In this document: positions 1-8,091 of the stretch, one piece after another
Numbering within the stretch: the stretch's first letter is position 1
How the letters are laid out: every line of letters starts with the position of its first letter
Source of the DNA: Ignavibacteria bacterium RIFOXYB12_FULL_35_14
Lineage (GTDB): Bacteria; Bacteroidota; Ignavibacteria; Ignavibacteriales; Ignavibacteriaceae
Length of the DNA: 64,000 bases
Direction of reading: 5' to 3'
Assembly: GCA_001803045.1 (NCBI GenBank)
Contig: MHAR01000056.1
Coordinates: 1-64,000 of the forward strand
Notes under the pieces: generated by a model
Told to the model about the DNA's origin: nothing
Databases searched by the model: none
Seen by the model: only the letters and a program-made list of their open reading frames with translations
Translations under genes and position numbers: made by a program

Positions 1-49
1 AATACCTTTACATTAATCGAATACTCTATTCATTGCGGTTTACCGCGCT

Positions 50-349
50 ATGAATAAAAGGTATTTACCATTCGAAACAAGCCTGAAATCAGCATATGAA
101 GATTTGCATAAGCTCTTTTCTGTAGAAGGTGGAGCTTATTACTTCGCAACAAGAAAGAATAAATATTATGTTCTTTCTGATTTTGGAACATTGGCTGACT
201 TTTTTGAAGGATATGAAAAGGAGTTAGCTGAATTAAAATCCGAATATGAATTTTCAAATAAGGATGAGTGTCTAAATTTTATTAAAAAATTAATTGTGGA
301 TACAAAAAATGAACAAAGCAATATTAGACTTCCAGAAGCGTTGTTATAA
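50..349 (+). CDS. Hypothetical protein, 99 aa
   Basis: I do not recognise the family. The 99-residue protein is charged and apparently soluble, with no signal peptide or membrane segment. Aromatic residues are common in the first half (GGAYYFATRKNKYYVLSDF) and the second half looks helical. Its last 41 bases overlap the downstream UDG-like gene in another frame, which suggests a co-translated pair. A short inverted repeat (GCGGTTTACCGC) lies just before the ATG. The balanced amino-acid composition and the coupling to a clear gene support it being real. A role as partner of the UDG-like protein is inference only. Confidence 0.6.
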   Translation: MNKRYLPFETSLKSAYEDLHKLFSVEGGAYYFATRKNKYYVLSDFGTLADFFEGYEKELAELKSEYEFSNKDECLNFIKKLIVDTKNEQSNIRLPEALL

Positions 350-1055
350 TGAATATTTAGTTGAGCTAAAAAAACTAGGTTTAATTCCAGAACATTATCT
401 TTTTCCTTTTGGCAATCCAATTCGGCCAGTCATTCCGACAAAAACACAAATCAATGGGACTATGTTAATCGGTGCATTCCCATCAGCTCGATTTGAAGTA
501 GTTAACGGTTTGTTGGTTCCTTGTGCAAATAATTTATCTCCATTTGGTGAAGAAGAGTATTTCGATGGAATGCAAGTGAGAGTTCAAGAATCAAGAAGAA
601 GTCTAAATGAGAATTATTTTACTAAGCTAAATATTAATCCAAATAAATTATGGCTAACCGATATTGTAAAGATTTATCTTTTTCCTGAAAAGCACATCAA
701 GAATTGTATAAAAGTGAGCACAAATATAAACTATATAAACACTCACAAAGAATTTAAGAGGCTTTCTTACGCAAGTTTGAAATGGTTAATCGAAGAAATT
801 AAACTTTGTTCTCCAAAACTTATTATAACTCTTGGGGAGATTCCCGCAAGAGTATTAACTGGTGACAAGAAAGCAAATAATGTTGATTTATTAAGTGGTT
901 CGGTTGTTTCTAAAAATATTGATGGAAAAAATTATAATGTCGCTCATCTTGCTCATCCTGAGATTTGTAGAATTAATAAAGCTTGGAAGAATAACACTGA
1001 TAAAGCGCTTAAAAAACTCGGGCAATATATTATTCAAAATAAATTAAACTCATAA
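309..1055 (+). CDS. Uracil-DNA glycosylase superfamily-like protein
   Basis: A 248-residue protein with the layout of the UDG superfamily, whose members excise uracil or other damaged bases. The glycine-rich first motif appears as MLIGAFPSARFE, the middle strand as LTDIVKIYLFPEKH, the core strand as PKLIITLGEIPARVL, and the HPS-type third motif as LAHPEICR. These match the superfamily in order and spacing, but the exact catalytic residues of families 1 to 5 are not reproduced, so it is a divergent member. The ATG at 309 is preferred over one five codons upstream because the extra residues add nothing conserved. It overlaps the 99-aa gene and follows it on the same strand. Function as a glycosylase is inferred from motif pattern alone. 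Confidence 0.65.
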   Translation: MNKAILDFQKRCYNEYLVELKKLGLIPEHYLFPFGNPIRPVIPTKTQINGTMLIGAFPSARFEVVNGLLVPCANNLSPFGEEEYFDGMQVRVQESRRSLNENYFTKLNINPNKLWLTDIVKIYLFPEKHIKNCIKVSTNINYINTHKEFKRLSYASLKWLIEEIKLCSPKLIITLGEIPARVLTGDKKANNVDLLSGSVVSKNIDGKNYNVAHLAHPEICRINKAWKNNTDKALKKLGQYIIQNKLNS

Positions 1056-1246
1056 CAAGCTCTTCAAGCTGAATGCTTTAAACTGTTCGGCATTTGTTTA
1101 GTTAAAAAGTTACGTTGTAAAAGTTAGTTGCTTTTTATGCGTAGTTAACAAAACTAATTATTAATAAATTGTTGGCGTTGGTTTTTCTGTGTCACATTGT
1201 TGATCTGGCGTGACCTCTGTTGGGGAAATACCGGTCATCAATTATC

Positions 1247-2392
1247 TTAATTCTTAAACGGCTCGCTTAGGTATTTCTTTGCAAGCTCGCGGGAGTTAAG
1301 GTATTCACGCATTTCAAGAAGCTTTTCATAGTATTCAACCGCTTTGTCTCTATTTCCCAATTGATCATTTATCTTTCCCAAATAAAGATAAGCATTCACC
1401 CAAAATCCGGACTCTTCCTTCTTATCAATTTCTTTAGATATATCTGCACACATTTCAAAAAAATGCCTTGCGGAATCCAGTTGATTTGTATTACGATGCT
1501 GTAAACCAATGTAATAGCTTGCTTCTCGTTTCGTTTTTTTTGTGTTGTAACCGGGAAGATTTTTTTTTGCTTTAGACATTATGCTGGTAAAAATTTTCGA
1601 ACCCGAAAAATAATCTCCCCTCTTAGCAGAAATTCTTCCCTGCCATTTTTCAAAAATTGGATTATTGGGAAAATCACTTACAAGCATGTTCGCAAATTCT
1701 TCAGCTTTGTAAGGATTATTTTCATAAGTGTAATAAAGTGTCATAAGGAAATATCTTGCTTCGTACTTTGCGTATTTTCCTCTAAGAGCCGTGTTGGTAA
1801 GCTGCTCAATTCCCTTTTCACGATTTCCATCAGGAAAGAAAATCATTAAAGGTTTAAGTAACGGATATCTGTCTGGAATTACATCGGCATAATAATTATA
1901 TATTCCAAAACCAAGCTGAACATCCCGATTCTCCGGATCTAATATTGAAGCTTGTTCAACAATCGGAAGAGCTTCGCGGCCATCGTCGGCAGCTTTCAGC
2001 CAGCTTTCTCTGTACGCTCTGAGTCGACCTCTAAATCCAATTGCCCCGCCTTTGAAGAAAAGTGCATCAATATTGTTGGGATCTTTTTCCAGAATTTGTT
2101 CGCAATTGTAAATTACATCCTCAATCTTTTGAAAGAACAATTCGTCATAAGTTTCTACATCTAGGTCGAGGAGAATTCTCCACCAATCAATCATTGCCAG
2201 GAAAAATCTACCCGATGGGTGACCAGGGTAATCAGCCATTAACTTGCGGAATGTAACTTCGGCATCGCTGAAATTAATGCTGTAGATTTGTTTAATCCCC
2301 GTAGTGACTAAAGAATCAAAATGTAGCGTTTGAGAAGAGATATTCTTCCCGAACAATAACAGAAATGATATAAACACAAATAATTTTTTCAT
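1247..2392 (-). CDS. Secreted TPR-repeat protein
   Basis: A 381-residue protein with a cleavable-looking signal peptide (MKKLFVFISFLLLFGKNISS) followed by tetratricopeptide-like helical repeats. The first repeat is near residues 35-70 (ITFSDAE-type, with the sequence FSDAEVTFRKLMADYPGHPSG) and the last near 330-375 (LGKINDQLGNRDKAVEYYEKL). TPR arrays are protein-protein interaction scaffolds, so the exported protein probably acts in the periplasm or at the outer membrane. It stands alone on the minus strand, between the UDG-like gene and glyS, and no partner is evident. The TPR call is solid but the specific role is unknown. Confidence 0.7.
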   Translation of the reverse strand: MKKLFVFISFLLLFGKNISSQTLHFDSLVTTGIKQIYSINFSDAEVTFRKLMADYPGHPSGRFFLAMIDWWRILLDLDVETYDELFFQKIEDVIYNCEQILEKDPNNIDALFFKGGAIGFRGRLRAYRESWLKAADDGREALPIVEQASILDPENRDVQLGFGIYNYYADVIPDRYPLLKPLMIFFPDGNREKGIEQLTNTALRGKYAKYEARYFLMTLYYTYENNPYKAEEFANMLVSDFPNNPIFEKWQGRISAKRGDYFSGSKIFTSIMSKAKKNLPGYNTKKTKREASYYIGLQHRNTNQLDSARHFFEMCADISKEIDKKEESGFWVNAYLYLGKINDQLGNRDKAVEYYEKLLEMREYLNSRELAKKYLSEPFKN

Positions 2393-2476
2393 GTCAAGTT
2401 TATAGAAGAATGAAAGTTCTTTGCAAAATTTCTATCCGAACTTGGTTCGAAATCTCTTATTATATTTTTATGTAGG

Positions 2477-2497
2477 ATGCTGAAACAAGTTCAGCAT
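2477..2497. repeat. Dispersed palindrome (ATGCTGAAAC/GTTCAGCAT type)
   Basis: Inverted repeat with arms ATGCTGAA and TTCAGCAT, between the TPR gene and glyS. A near-identical copy lies at 39236-39256, differing by one base in the loop. This is an interspersed palindromic repeat and may also act as a transcript terminator or stabiliser. Confidence 0.75.
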
Positions 2498-2546
2498 GAC
2501 AAAATACTGGTACCATGCCGGCTTAATTGTTTTAATATTAATGTAC

Positions 2547-4055
2547 TCAAGATATCAAAATCTTATTGATGAGATATTCTCTTAATTTGTCGATTGAGAT
2601 TCTAATTTGTTCCATCGAATCTCTATCTCTCACAGTAACTGTTTGATCACTGAGTGTATCGGTATCAACAGTGATGCAATAAGGTGTTCCGGCTTCATCC
2701 TGTCTTCTATACCTTCTTCCGACTGCGCCTTTATCATCATAAAAAACTTTTAGATGCTTCCGCAAATCGCTTTCAATATTGCGAGCAATTTCCGGCATCC
2801 CATCTTTGTTCACTAAAGGAAAAATCCCAACTTTTATCGGCGCCAATTTGGGATGCAATCTTAGTACAGTTCTCATCTCACCTTTAACTTCTTCTTCATA
2901 AAGCGAATCAACAAGAAAAGCCATGAATGATCTGCTTGCACCAGCCGAAGTTTCGATTATATACGGTACAAACTTCTCTTTTGTTTCCTCATCATAATAC
3001 TTCAGCGATTTTCCGGAAAACTCTTCGTGGCGAGCTAAGTCAAAATCGGTTCTGTTATGAACGCCTTCAATTTCTCCCCAGCCGAATGGAAATTCATATT
3101 CAATATCGGTTGCATCTTTTGCATAATGGGCAAGCTTGGTCGGATGATGATCATGATATCTTAATTTCTCCTTCCTCATTCCTAACGATATAAACCAATT
3201 CATTCTTTCTTGTTTCCAGTACTCATACCACTTTTTATCATCAATTGGTTTTACAAAGAACTGCATTTCCATTTGTTCGAATTCACGAGTTCTGAATAAG
3301 AAATTTTTAGTGTTGATTTCATTTCGAAAAGCTTTGCCGACTTGCGCAATCCCAAAAGGAATTTTTTGGCGAGAGGAACCCTGAACATTAAGAAAGTTAA
3401 CAAAAATTCCCTGTGCGGTTTCAGGTCTTAGATACACCACTGAACCAGTGTCTTCAACCGGACCAACAAATGTTTTAAACATTAGATTAAACTTACGTGC
3501 ATCTGTGAATGTGTTTGCATTTCCGCATTGAGGGCAATTTAGTTTGAACAAAAGTGTTTTACCAACATCCACATCTTCTAAAAGCAAGTTAAAAGGATCA
3601 TCATCTTCGGGATTTTTCAATTTACCTTCAATCTTTTCTAAAATAACTGTGTTATCCTTAAAATCATTTTTAAGATCAGCTATAGCTTTATCTTTTTTCT
3701 TTTCATTGATTGAATCACTAAGCACATCTAATCGGAAACGAGCTTTGCATTGCTTGCAATCAACCATTGGATCGGTAAAATTCTCAACATGACCTGAAGC
3801 TTCCCAAACACGTGAATGCATAAGAATCGAGGCATCCAATCCTTCCACATCTTCTCTATAAGTCATTGCTTTCCACCATACTTCTTTGATATTGCGGAGC
3901 AGCTCAACGCCCAGCGGACCATAATCCCAGCATCCATTCAATCCTCCGTATATTTCACTTGATTGGAAAACAAAGCCGCGCCTTTTTGCGAGCGATACTA
4001 TTTTTTCAACTTCTCCAAGAGTATTCTTTTTATTTTTGATTGTACTTTCCTCCAA
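2547..4055 (-). CDS. glyS: Glycyl-tRNA synthetase, alpha2 type
   Basis: A class II aminoacyl-tRNA synthetase that charges tRNA-Gly with glycine. The 502-residue single chain is the archaeal/eukaryal-like homodimeric form, not the alpha2beta2 form. Visible features are the N-terminal GGLNGCWDYGPLGVELL segment (about 38-54), two Cys pairs (CKQC at 100-103 and CPQC at 174-177) that could hold zinc, the RPETAQG motif (210-216), the class II motif 2 region FRTREFEQME (254-263) and the motif 3 region GASRSFMAFL near 380. The C-terminal anticodon-binding domain follows. Length and motifs are complete. It is transcribed divergently from the phosphate-transport pair. Confidence 0.97.
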   Translation of the reverse strand: MEESTIKNKKNTLGEVEKIVSLAKRRGFVFQSSEIYGGLNGCWDYGPLGVELLRNIKEVWWKAMTYREDVEGLDASILMHSRVWEASGHVENFTDPMVDCKQCKARFRLDVLSDSINEKKKDKAIADLKNDFKDNTVILEKIEGKLKNPEDDDPFNLLLEDVDVGKTLLFKLNCPQCGNANTFTDARKFNLMFKTFVGPVEDTGSVVYLRPETAQGIFVNFLNVQGSSRQKIPFGIAQVGKAFRNEINTKNFLFRTREFEQMEMQFFVKPIDDKKWYEYWKQERMNWFISLGMRKEKLRYHDHHPTKLAHYAKDATDIEYEFPFGWGEIEGVHNRTDFDLARHEEFSGKSLKYYDEETKEKFVPYIIETSAGASRSFMAFLVDSLYEEEVKGEMRTVLRLHPKLAPIKVGIFPLVNKDGMPEIARNIESDLRKHLKVFYDDKGAVGRRYRRQDEAGTPYCITVDTDTLSDQTVTVRDRDSMEQIRISIDKLREYLINKILIS

Positions 4056-4182
4056 AACCTAATATTATTGAATGAAAATATAACAAAAGCACAGTAATTA
4101 TTATCAGATTGCTTAAGACGTTTTTTGTTTTTTTACCTCATATCAAACTATATTTGGCGCAATAAATTAAGGGATTTAGAAA

Positions 4183-4794
4183 ATGTTTAAAAAACTCCTG
4201 CCAAAAGAAGAAAAATATTTTGAAGATTTTAAAGAAATGATCACTCACATTGGTGAGATGGCAAAATATACCAATGAGATTTTTTCACAAGAGGAAATTG
4301 ATAGGAGTCTTCTGCTGAAAATCAAACCTTTAGAAGTTCGCTGCGATGAAATAACCTCCAGAGTAGTTAAGAGACTAAACAAAACTTATGTTACTCCTTT
4401 CGACCGGGAAGATATTTTTACTTTGATAAAAAAGCTAGATGACATTAGCGATATTCTCCTAGGAATTACAGCGCGATTAGATACCTATAACATCACTAAG
4501 AAATTAAAATTTACAGATAGATTAGCTGCAATTGTTTTCGAACAAATTAGCGAATTGGGAATAGCCATTCAAGACCTAAAAGTTAAAAGCATTAACGAAT
4601 GTAAAGCGGTTAAAGATCTTGAGATGGAGGCGGATAGAATTTATCAGCAAGCTATTAAAGATTTGTTCGATACAGAAAAAGATGCTATAACTCTCATTAA
4701 ACGAAAAGAGATTTTGGAATTATTAGAAGAAACCTCCGACAAATGCCAGGTTGTAGCGAATGTTGTTCTTTCAATCTTCATTAAAAACGCTTAG
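4183..4794 (+). CDS. DUF47/PhoU-like regulator of phosphate transport
   Basis: A 203-residue all-helical protein of the DUF47 (Pit accessory, PhoU-like) family. Proteins of this family sit beside Pit-type phosphate permeases and are thought to regulate them. The start is supported by an AAGGGA ribosome-binding sequence shortly upstream. It is followed after only 3 bases by the Pit transporter gene, so the two are almost certainly one operon. The protein has no membrane segment and should be cytoplasmic. The regulatory role comes from family context and gene order. Confidence 0.88.
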   Translation: MFKKLLPKEEKYFEDFKEMITHIGEMAKYTNEIFSQEEIDRSLLLKIKPLEVRCDEITSRVVKRLNKTYVTPFDREDIFTLIKKLDDISDILLGITARLDTYNITKKLKFTDRLAAIVFEQISELGIAIQDLKVKSINECKAVKDLEMEADRIYQQAIKDLFDTEKDAITLIKRKEILELLEETSDKCQVVANVVLSIFIKNA

Positions 4795-4797
4795 CAA

Positions 4798-5790
4798 ATG
4801 GAATTCCCTTATTTGATCATTTTCCTTGCACTCGTCTTCGATTTTTATAATGGAATGAACGATGCTGCAAATTCTATTGCCACAATTGTTTCAACACGAG
4901 TTTTAACTCCAGGTCAAGCAGTAGCTTGGGCCGCATTTTTTAATTTTTTTGCTGCATTTGTTTTTGGAGTAAGTGTTGCAACTACAATTGGAAAAGGAAT
5001 TGTTGATGTTTCCATTGTTGATAACTTTGTGATTTTTTCCGGTATTGTTGGTGCAATAATTCTTACAGCTTCAGCAACTCACTATGGTTTACCAATCAGC
5101 GTGTCTCATGCAATAATCGGAGGTTACGGAGGAGCTGCGGTGGCTAAAGCAGGATTTAGTGCTTTAATTATTTCAGGTTACACAAAAATTTTAATTTTCG
5201 TTTTACTTGCTCCAATTCTTGGGATGGTAATAGCACTAGTTTTCTCAATCATTACTCTTTGGATTGTAAGAAATAAATTTCCATCAAAAGTTGATAAATA
5301 TTTCAGAAAGCTGCAGTTAATTTCTTCAGCATTATTCAGCTTAAGCCATGGTTCAAACGATGCACAAAAGACAATCGGCATAATCACAATCGTTTTATTC
5401 ACTAATAATTTAATCGGCAGTACTTTTTATGTACCCTTCTGGGTAATTATTCTAAGTCACTTTGTTATTGCAATGGGAACATTAATAGGAGGATGGAAAG
5501 TAATTCGCACACTTGGAATGAGAGTTACAAAGCTAACCCCATTCGGAGGTTTTAGCGCTGAAACTTCTGCCGGTTTAACTGTAATCATGGCAACCGTATT
5601 AGGCATTCCGGTGAGCACAACACATACGATAACCGGTGCAATTATTGGAGTTGGTTCCATACATAGATTTTCTGCAGTAAGATGGGGTGTTGCAAAAAAT
5701 ATCCTCTGGGCCTGGGTACTTACAATTCCTCTATCAGCATTTTTTGCGATGGTAACGTACTTAATGACTACTTACTTCACAGGCCAGTAA
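4798..5790 (+). CDS. pit: PiT-family inorganic phosphate transporter
   Basis: A polytopic membrane protein of 330 residues in the PiT/PHO4 family of cation-coupled phosphate symporters. Both halves of the internal duplication carry the signature: GMNDAANSIATIV near residue 19 and GSNDAQKTIGI near residue 185. Around ten hydrophobic segments are visible. Some bacterial PiT proteins are longer, but this compact length is common. It is translationally close to the DUF47 gene upstream. A role in sulfate or other anion uptake is possible, but the two GxND motifs favour phosphate. Confidence 0.93.
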   Translation: MEFPYLIIFLALVFDFYNGMNDAANSIATIVSTRVLTPGQAVAWAAFFNFFAAFVFGVSVATTIGKGIVDVSIVDNFVIFSGIVGAIILTASATHYGLPISVSHAIIGGYGGAAVAKAGFSALIISGYTKILIFVLLAPILGMVIALVFSIITLWIVRNKFPSKVDKYFRKLQLISSALFSLSHGSNDAQKTIGIITIVLFTNNLIGSTFYVPFWVIILSHFVIAMGTLIGGWKVIRTLGMRVTKLTPFGGFSAETSAGLTVIMATVLGIPVSTTHTITGAIIGVGSIHRFSAVRWGVAKNILWAWVLTIPLSAFFAMVTYLMTTYFTGQ

Positions 5791-5848
5791 AAGTAATTTG
5801 ATCAATCCTACGATTTTCCGATTCAACAGTTTTTAAGCAAACCAGCAA

Positions 5849-6673
5849 CTAATCACTATAAACGGCAGCAGATAAATAACCAACAACTTCTGAATTATCT
5901 CCGCTTATATCACCTGAATCGCTTCGATTCAAAAGCATGGATTTTCTCTTATTTAGTAAAGCCGCGGCTTTCATCAAAGCTACAATTGGTCCGCCGCCAC
6001 AAGCTTCGCATCTTCTGCTGTCCAAATCATTTTGAAGTTTTTCATAATCAAAGTTGGAGATATGCTTTTCAACAATTGAGTCAAGCTGGAAAGCTTTTTG
6101 CTTAGAATAAAAATGCGAAAGATCGGAACTTGCGACTATTACCGTTGCTTCGTCTGCAGCTTTGGCAATTTGATTTGCTAATTCATCAACAAAAACTCTT
6201 CCTTGATCACCCATCACCATAGGGACAATCTTAAAATCACTTAAGACCATTTGTAAAAAAGGAATCTGCACTTCAACAGCATGTTCCTGCCGATGCCCCT
6301 CTATTCCAAAGAAAATGGTTTTGCTGCTTTCAATTATTTTTTGTGCCAATTCCTTATCGACCTCAACAACTCCGAGGGGAGTTTTATATGCATCTCCATT
6401 ATAAATCGAAACTCCGCTAAAATACTCTCTATGGCTTGGTGAAATAATGATAACCTTCTTACAGTTTTTATTTTTAAGCAAATTAAATCCGTATGCCGCG
6501 GTTGTACCCGAATAAACATATCCAGCGTGGGGTGAAACAATTCCAAAAATATTTGGGAAAACCGATTTTGATTCTGCAGCAGAAAGCATGGTTTGAATTT
6601 CAGACCGAAGTTTATGGGAATCGGATGGATAAAATAATCCCGCAACAGCAGGCTGCCTAATGTTAGTCATCAT
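5849..6673 (-). CDS. amrB: AmmeMemoRadiSam system protein B (MEMO1 family)
   Basis: A MEMO-like protein related to extradiol-dioxygenase-fold enzymes. The metal-site pattern is visible: SPHAGYVYSG near residue 45, SPSHREYFSG, SSDLSHF near 190, and a Cys-rich RRCEACGGGP. The ATG at 6673 is chosen because AAAGGAG ends five bases upstream; a GTG two codons further upstream is in frame but lies over that ribosome-binding site. The start overlaps the end of the AMMECR1 gene, so the two are co-translated. In the AmmeMemoRadiSam set a radical SAM partner accompanies A and B; none is present here. The biochemical function remains poorly defined. Confidence 0.9.
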   Translation of the reverse strand: MMTNIRQPAVAGLFYPSDSHKLRSEIQTMLSAAESKSVFPNIFGIVSPHAGYVYSGTTAAYGFNLLKNKNCKKVIIISPSHREYFSGVSIYNGDAYKTPLGVVEVDKELAQKIIESSKTIFFGIEGHRQEHAVEVQIPFLQMVLSDFKIVPMVMGDQGRVFVDELANQIAKAADEATVIVASSDLSHFYSKQKAFQLDSIVEKHISNFDYEKLQNDLDSRRCEACGGGPIVALMKAAALLNKRKSMLLNRSDSGDISGDNSEVVGYLSAAVYSD

Positions 6674-7229
6674 TTTCACTCCTTTCTTCTTTAAAGATAA
6701 TAGCAGTAAACACTTTTAAGTTTAGTTTTTTTCTTTGCCATAAATCGGGAGACAAACCAGCTTTCATACAAATTGAAGTGAGAAACTGCTGAACGGAATA
6801 ATTGTTTTCTGTTGCAACCTGTGGGAGAAGTAATCCCCTGTGATACCCTTCCTCGACTAATAATCCATGTTCGCCTATTATTATTTTATCGTAATCAGAA
6901 ATCTTTTTTAACGATGAGAGAACGGATATTTCAATATTGATCAAACCGAATTCATTTTTAGTCAACGGTGGAAATCTTGGATCTTGAATTGCAGCATGCT
7001 TAGCGACTTCACAAACTGTTTCAAACAGCGGTTGTTCTGAGGTTATAAATCCGATACAGCCGCGTAGTTCATTTTTAATTTTTAGAGTAACAAATGCTCC
7101 GGCATTAAGTTTTAAATTCGGATATACTTTATAATCAACAGCGGGAATTTCAGCATTTCCAAACAGGGTTCTTATGGATTCTCTCGCAGCTAATAGCAGT
7201 ATTCCTCTTTCTTTTGATGAAAGTTCCAT
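6663..7229 (-). CDS. amrA: AmmeMemoRadiSam system protein A (AMMECR1 domain)
   Basis: A 188-residue AMMECR1-domain protein. The conserved LRGCIGF segment is present (NELRGCIGFITS, around 54-65), as is a downstream PRFPPLT block (about 91-97), both typical of the family. The domain fills the protein and there are no extra domains. It lies directly upstream of, and overlaps, the MEMO-family gene, the usual pairing for this uncharacterised set. Human AMMECR1 is linked to disease but its molecular activity is not settled, so no reaction is assigned. Confidence 0.9.
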   Translation of the reverse strand: MELSSKERGILLLAARESIRTLFGNAEIPAVDYKVYPNLKLNAGAFVTLKIKNELRGCIGFITSEQPLFETVCEVAKHAAIQDPRFPPLTKNEFGLINIEISVLSSLKKISDYDKIIIGEHGLLVEEGYHRGLLLPQVATENNYSVQQFLTSICMKAGLSPDLWQRKKLNLKVFTAIIFKEERSENDD

Positions 7230-7255
7230 TGCCTATTACGATTTTTTATTTAAAC

Positions 7256-8083
7256 TTATTGGATAATTCTATAAACAACAAGCTTAGTTTTTTCAACTAA
7301 CAAGAAAAGTAGCTCACCGGAAATAAAAAACGATTCAAAAACCAAGTTTTTTGATTTAGAATTTAATGTTTCGTTCATAACAATTTTATTTTTTACAATA
7401 TCAAATACCTTGAAGTAACTGCTGAAGGTTCCGTTGGAATTCTCTTCGTTGAAGCTAAACATAAAATAATCGTAAAGTTTTAACCATTTGATGCTACCTA
7501 AAATTTTTCTATCAGCCAATGACCTGCTAATAATTTCAACAACGTCGGAATTTGCTTCGTTTGGATTGAATGTTTTCAAAAATAAAAAGCTATTTACAAA
7601 ATCATTTCGTATTGATTCTTCGCGCAGCTTATTGATCTCATCAAGCTCAGCATTCAAATCTTTGATTATTTCCCCAGTAATACTATCAAGTAGAAAATAT
7701 TGCCTTCCTTCAAATGTCGGCTGATATGCATAAATTTTGTCATCTTTAACTAACAAGAAAATCAAATCATCATTTTGCCAAATTAATTTTTGGCTTAAAA
7801 TATCAAAAACATAAATTCCTCTATGGCCTGGCATATCAGGCTTACGAAATTTGTGAAAGAAAATCATGTTCTTGTAAATGTTTTCAATTCCAATCCAGTA
7901 TTTTTCTTCTAATTGAAAATCCTTGAAATATACTTTTCCATCTTCAGTTTTGAGACAATTAAAATAAACCTGCTTACTCTTCAAATCTCTCTCTTCAATC
8001 ACTAAATATCCGTATTCAGAGGGAATGAGTCTCCAAATGTTCCTTTTATTTGAGAATGAATAAATTTTTTTTATTGAGGCCAT
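7256..8083 (-). CDS. Hypothetical protein, possibly DUF4905-like beta-repeat protein
   Basis: A 275-residue protein without a signal peptide, made largely of short beta-strand-like segments with repeated patterns such as GIYVFDILSQKLIWQND and QYFLLDSITGEIIKDL, as in beta-propeller-type chains. The PGHRGIYVFD...LIW segment recalls the DUF4905 family of Bacteroidota, but I could not verify that. It lies between tryptophanase and AMMECR1, 8 bases after the former and 26 bases before the latter, probably in one transcript. No catalytic motif is visible and no function is assigned. Confidence 0.6.
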   Translation of the reverse strand: MASIKKIYSFSNKRNIWRLIPSEYGYLVIEERDLKSKQVYFNCLKTEDGKVYFKDFQLEEKYWIGIENIYKNMIFFHKFRKPDMPGHRGIYVFDILSQKLIWQNDDLIFLLVKDDKIYAYQPTFEGRQYFLLDSITGEIIKDLNAELDEINKLREESIRNDFVNSFLFLKTFNPNEANSDVVEIISRSLADRKILGSIKWLKLYDYFMFSFNEENSNGTFSSYFKVFDIVKNKIVMNETLNSKSKNLVFESFFISGELLFLLVEKTKLVVYRIIQ

Positions 8084-8091
8084 CTAGTGAA

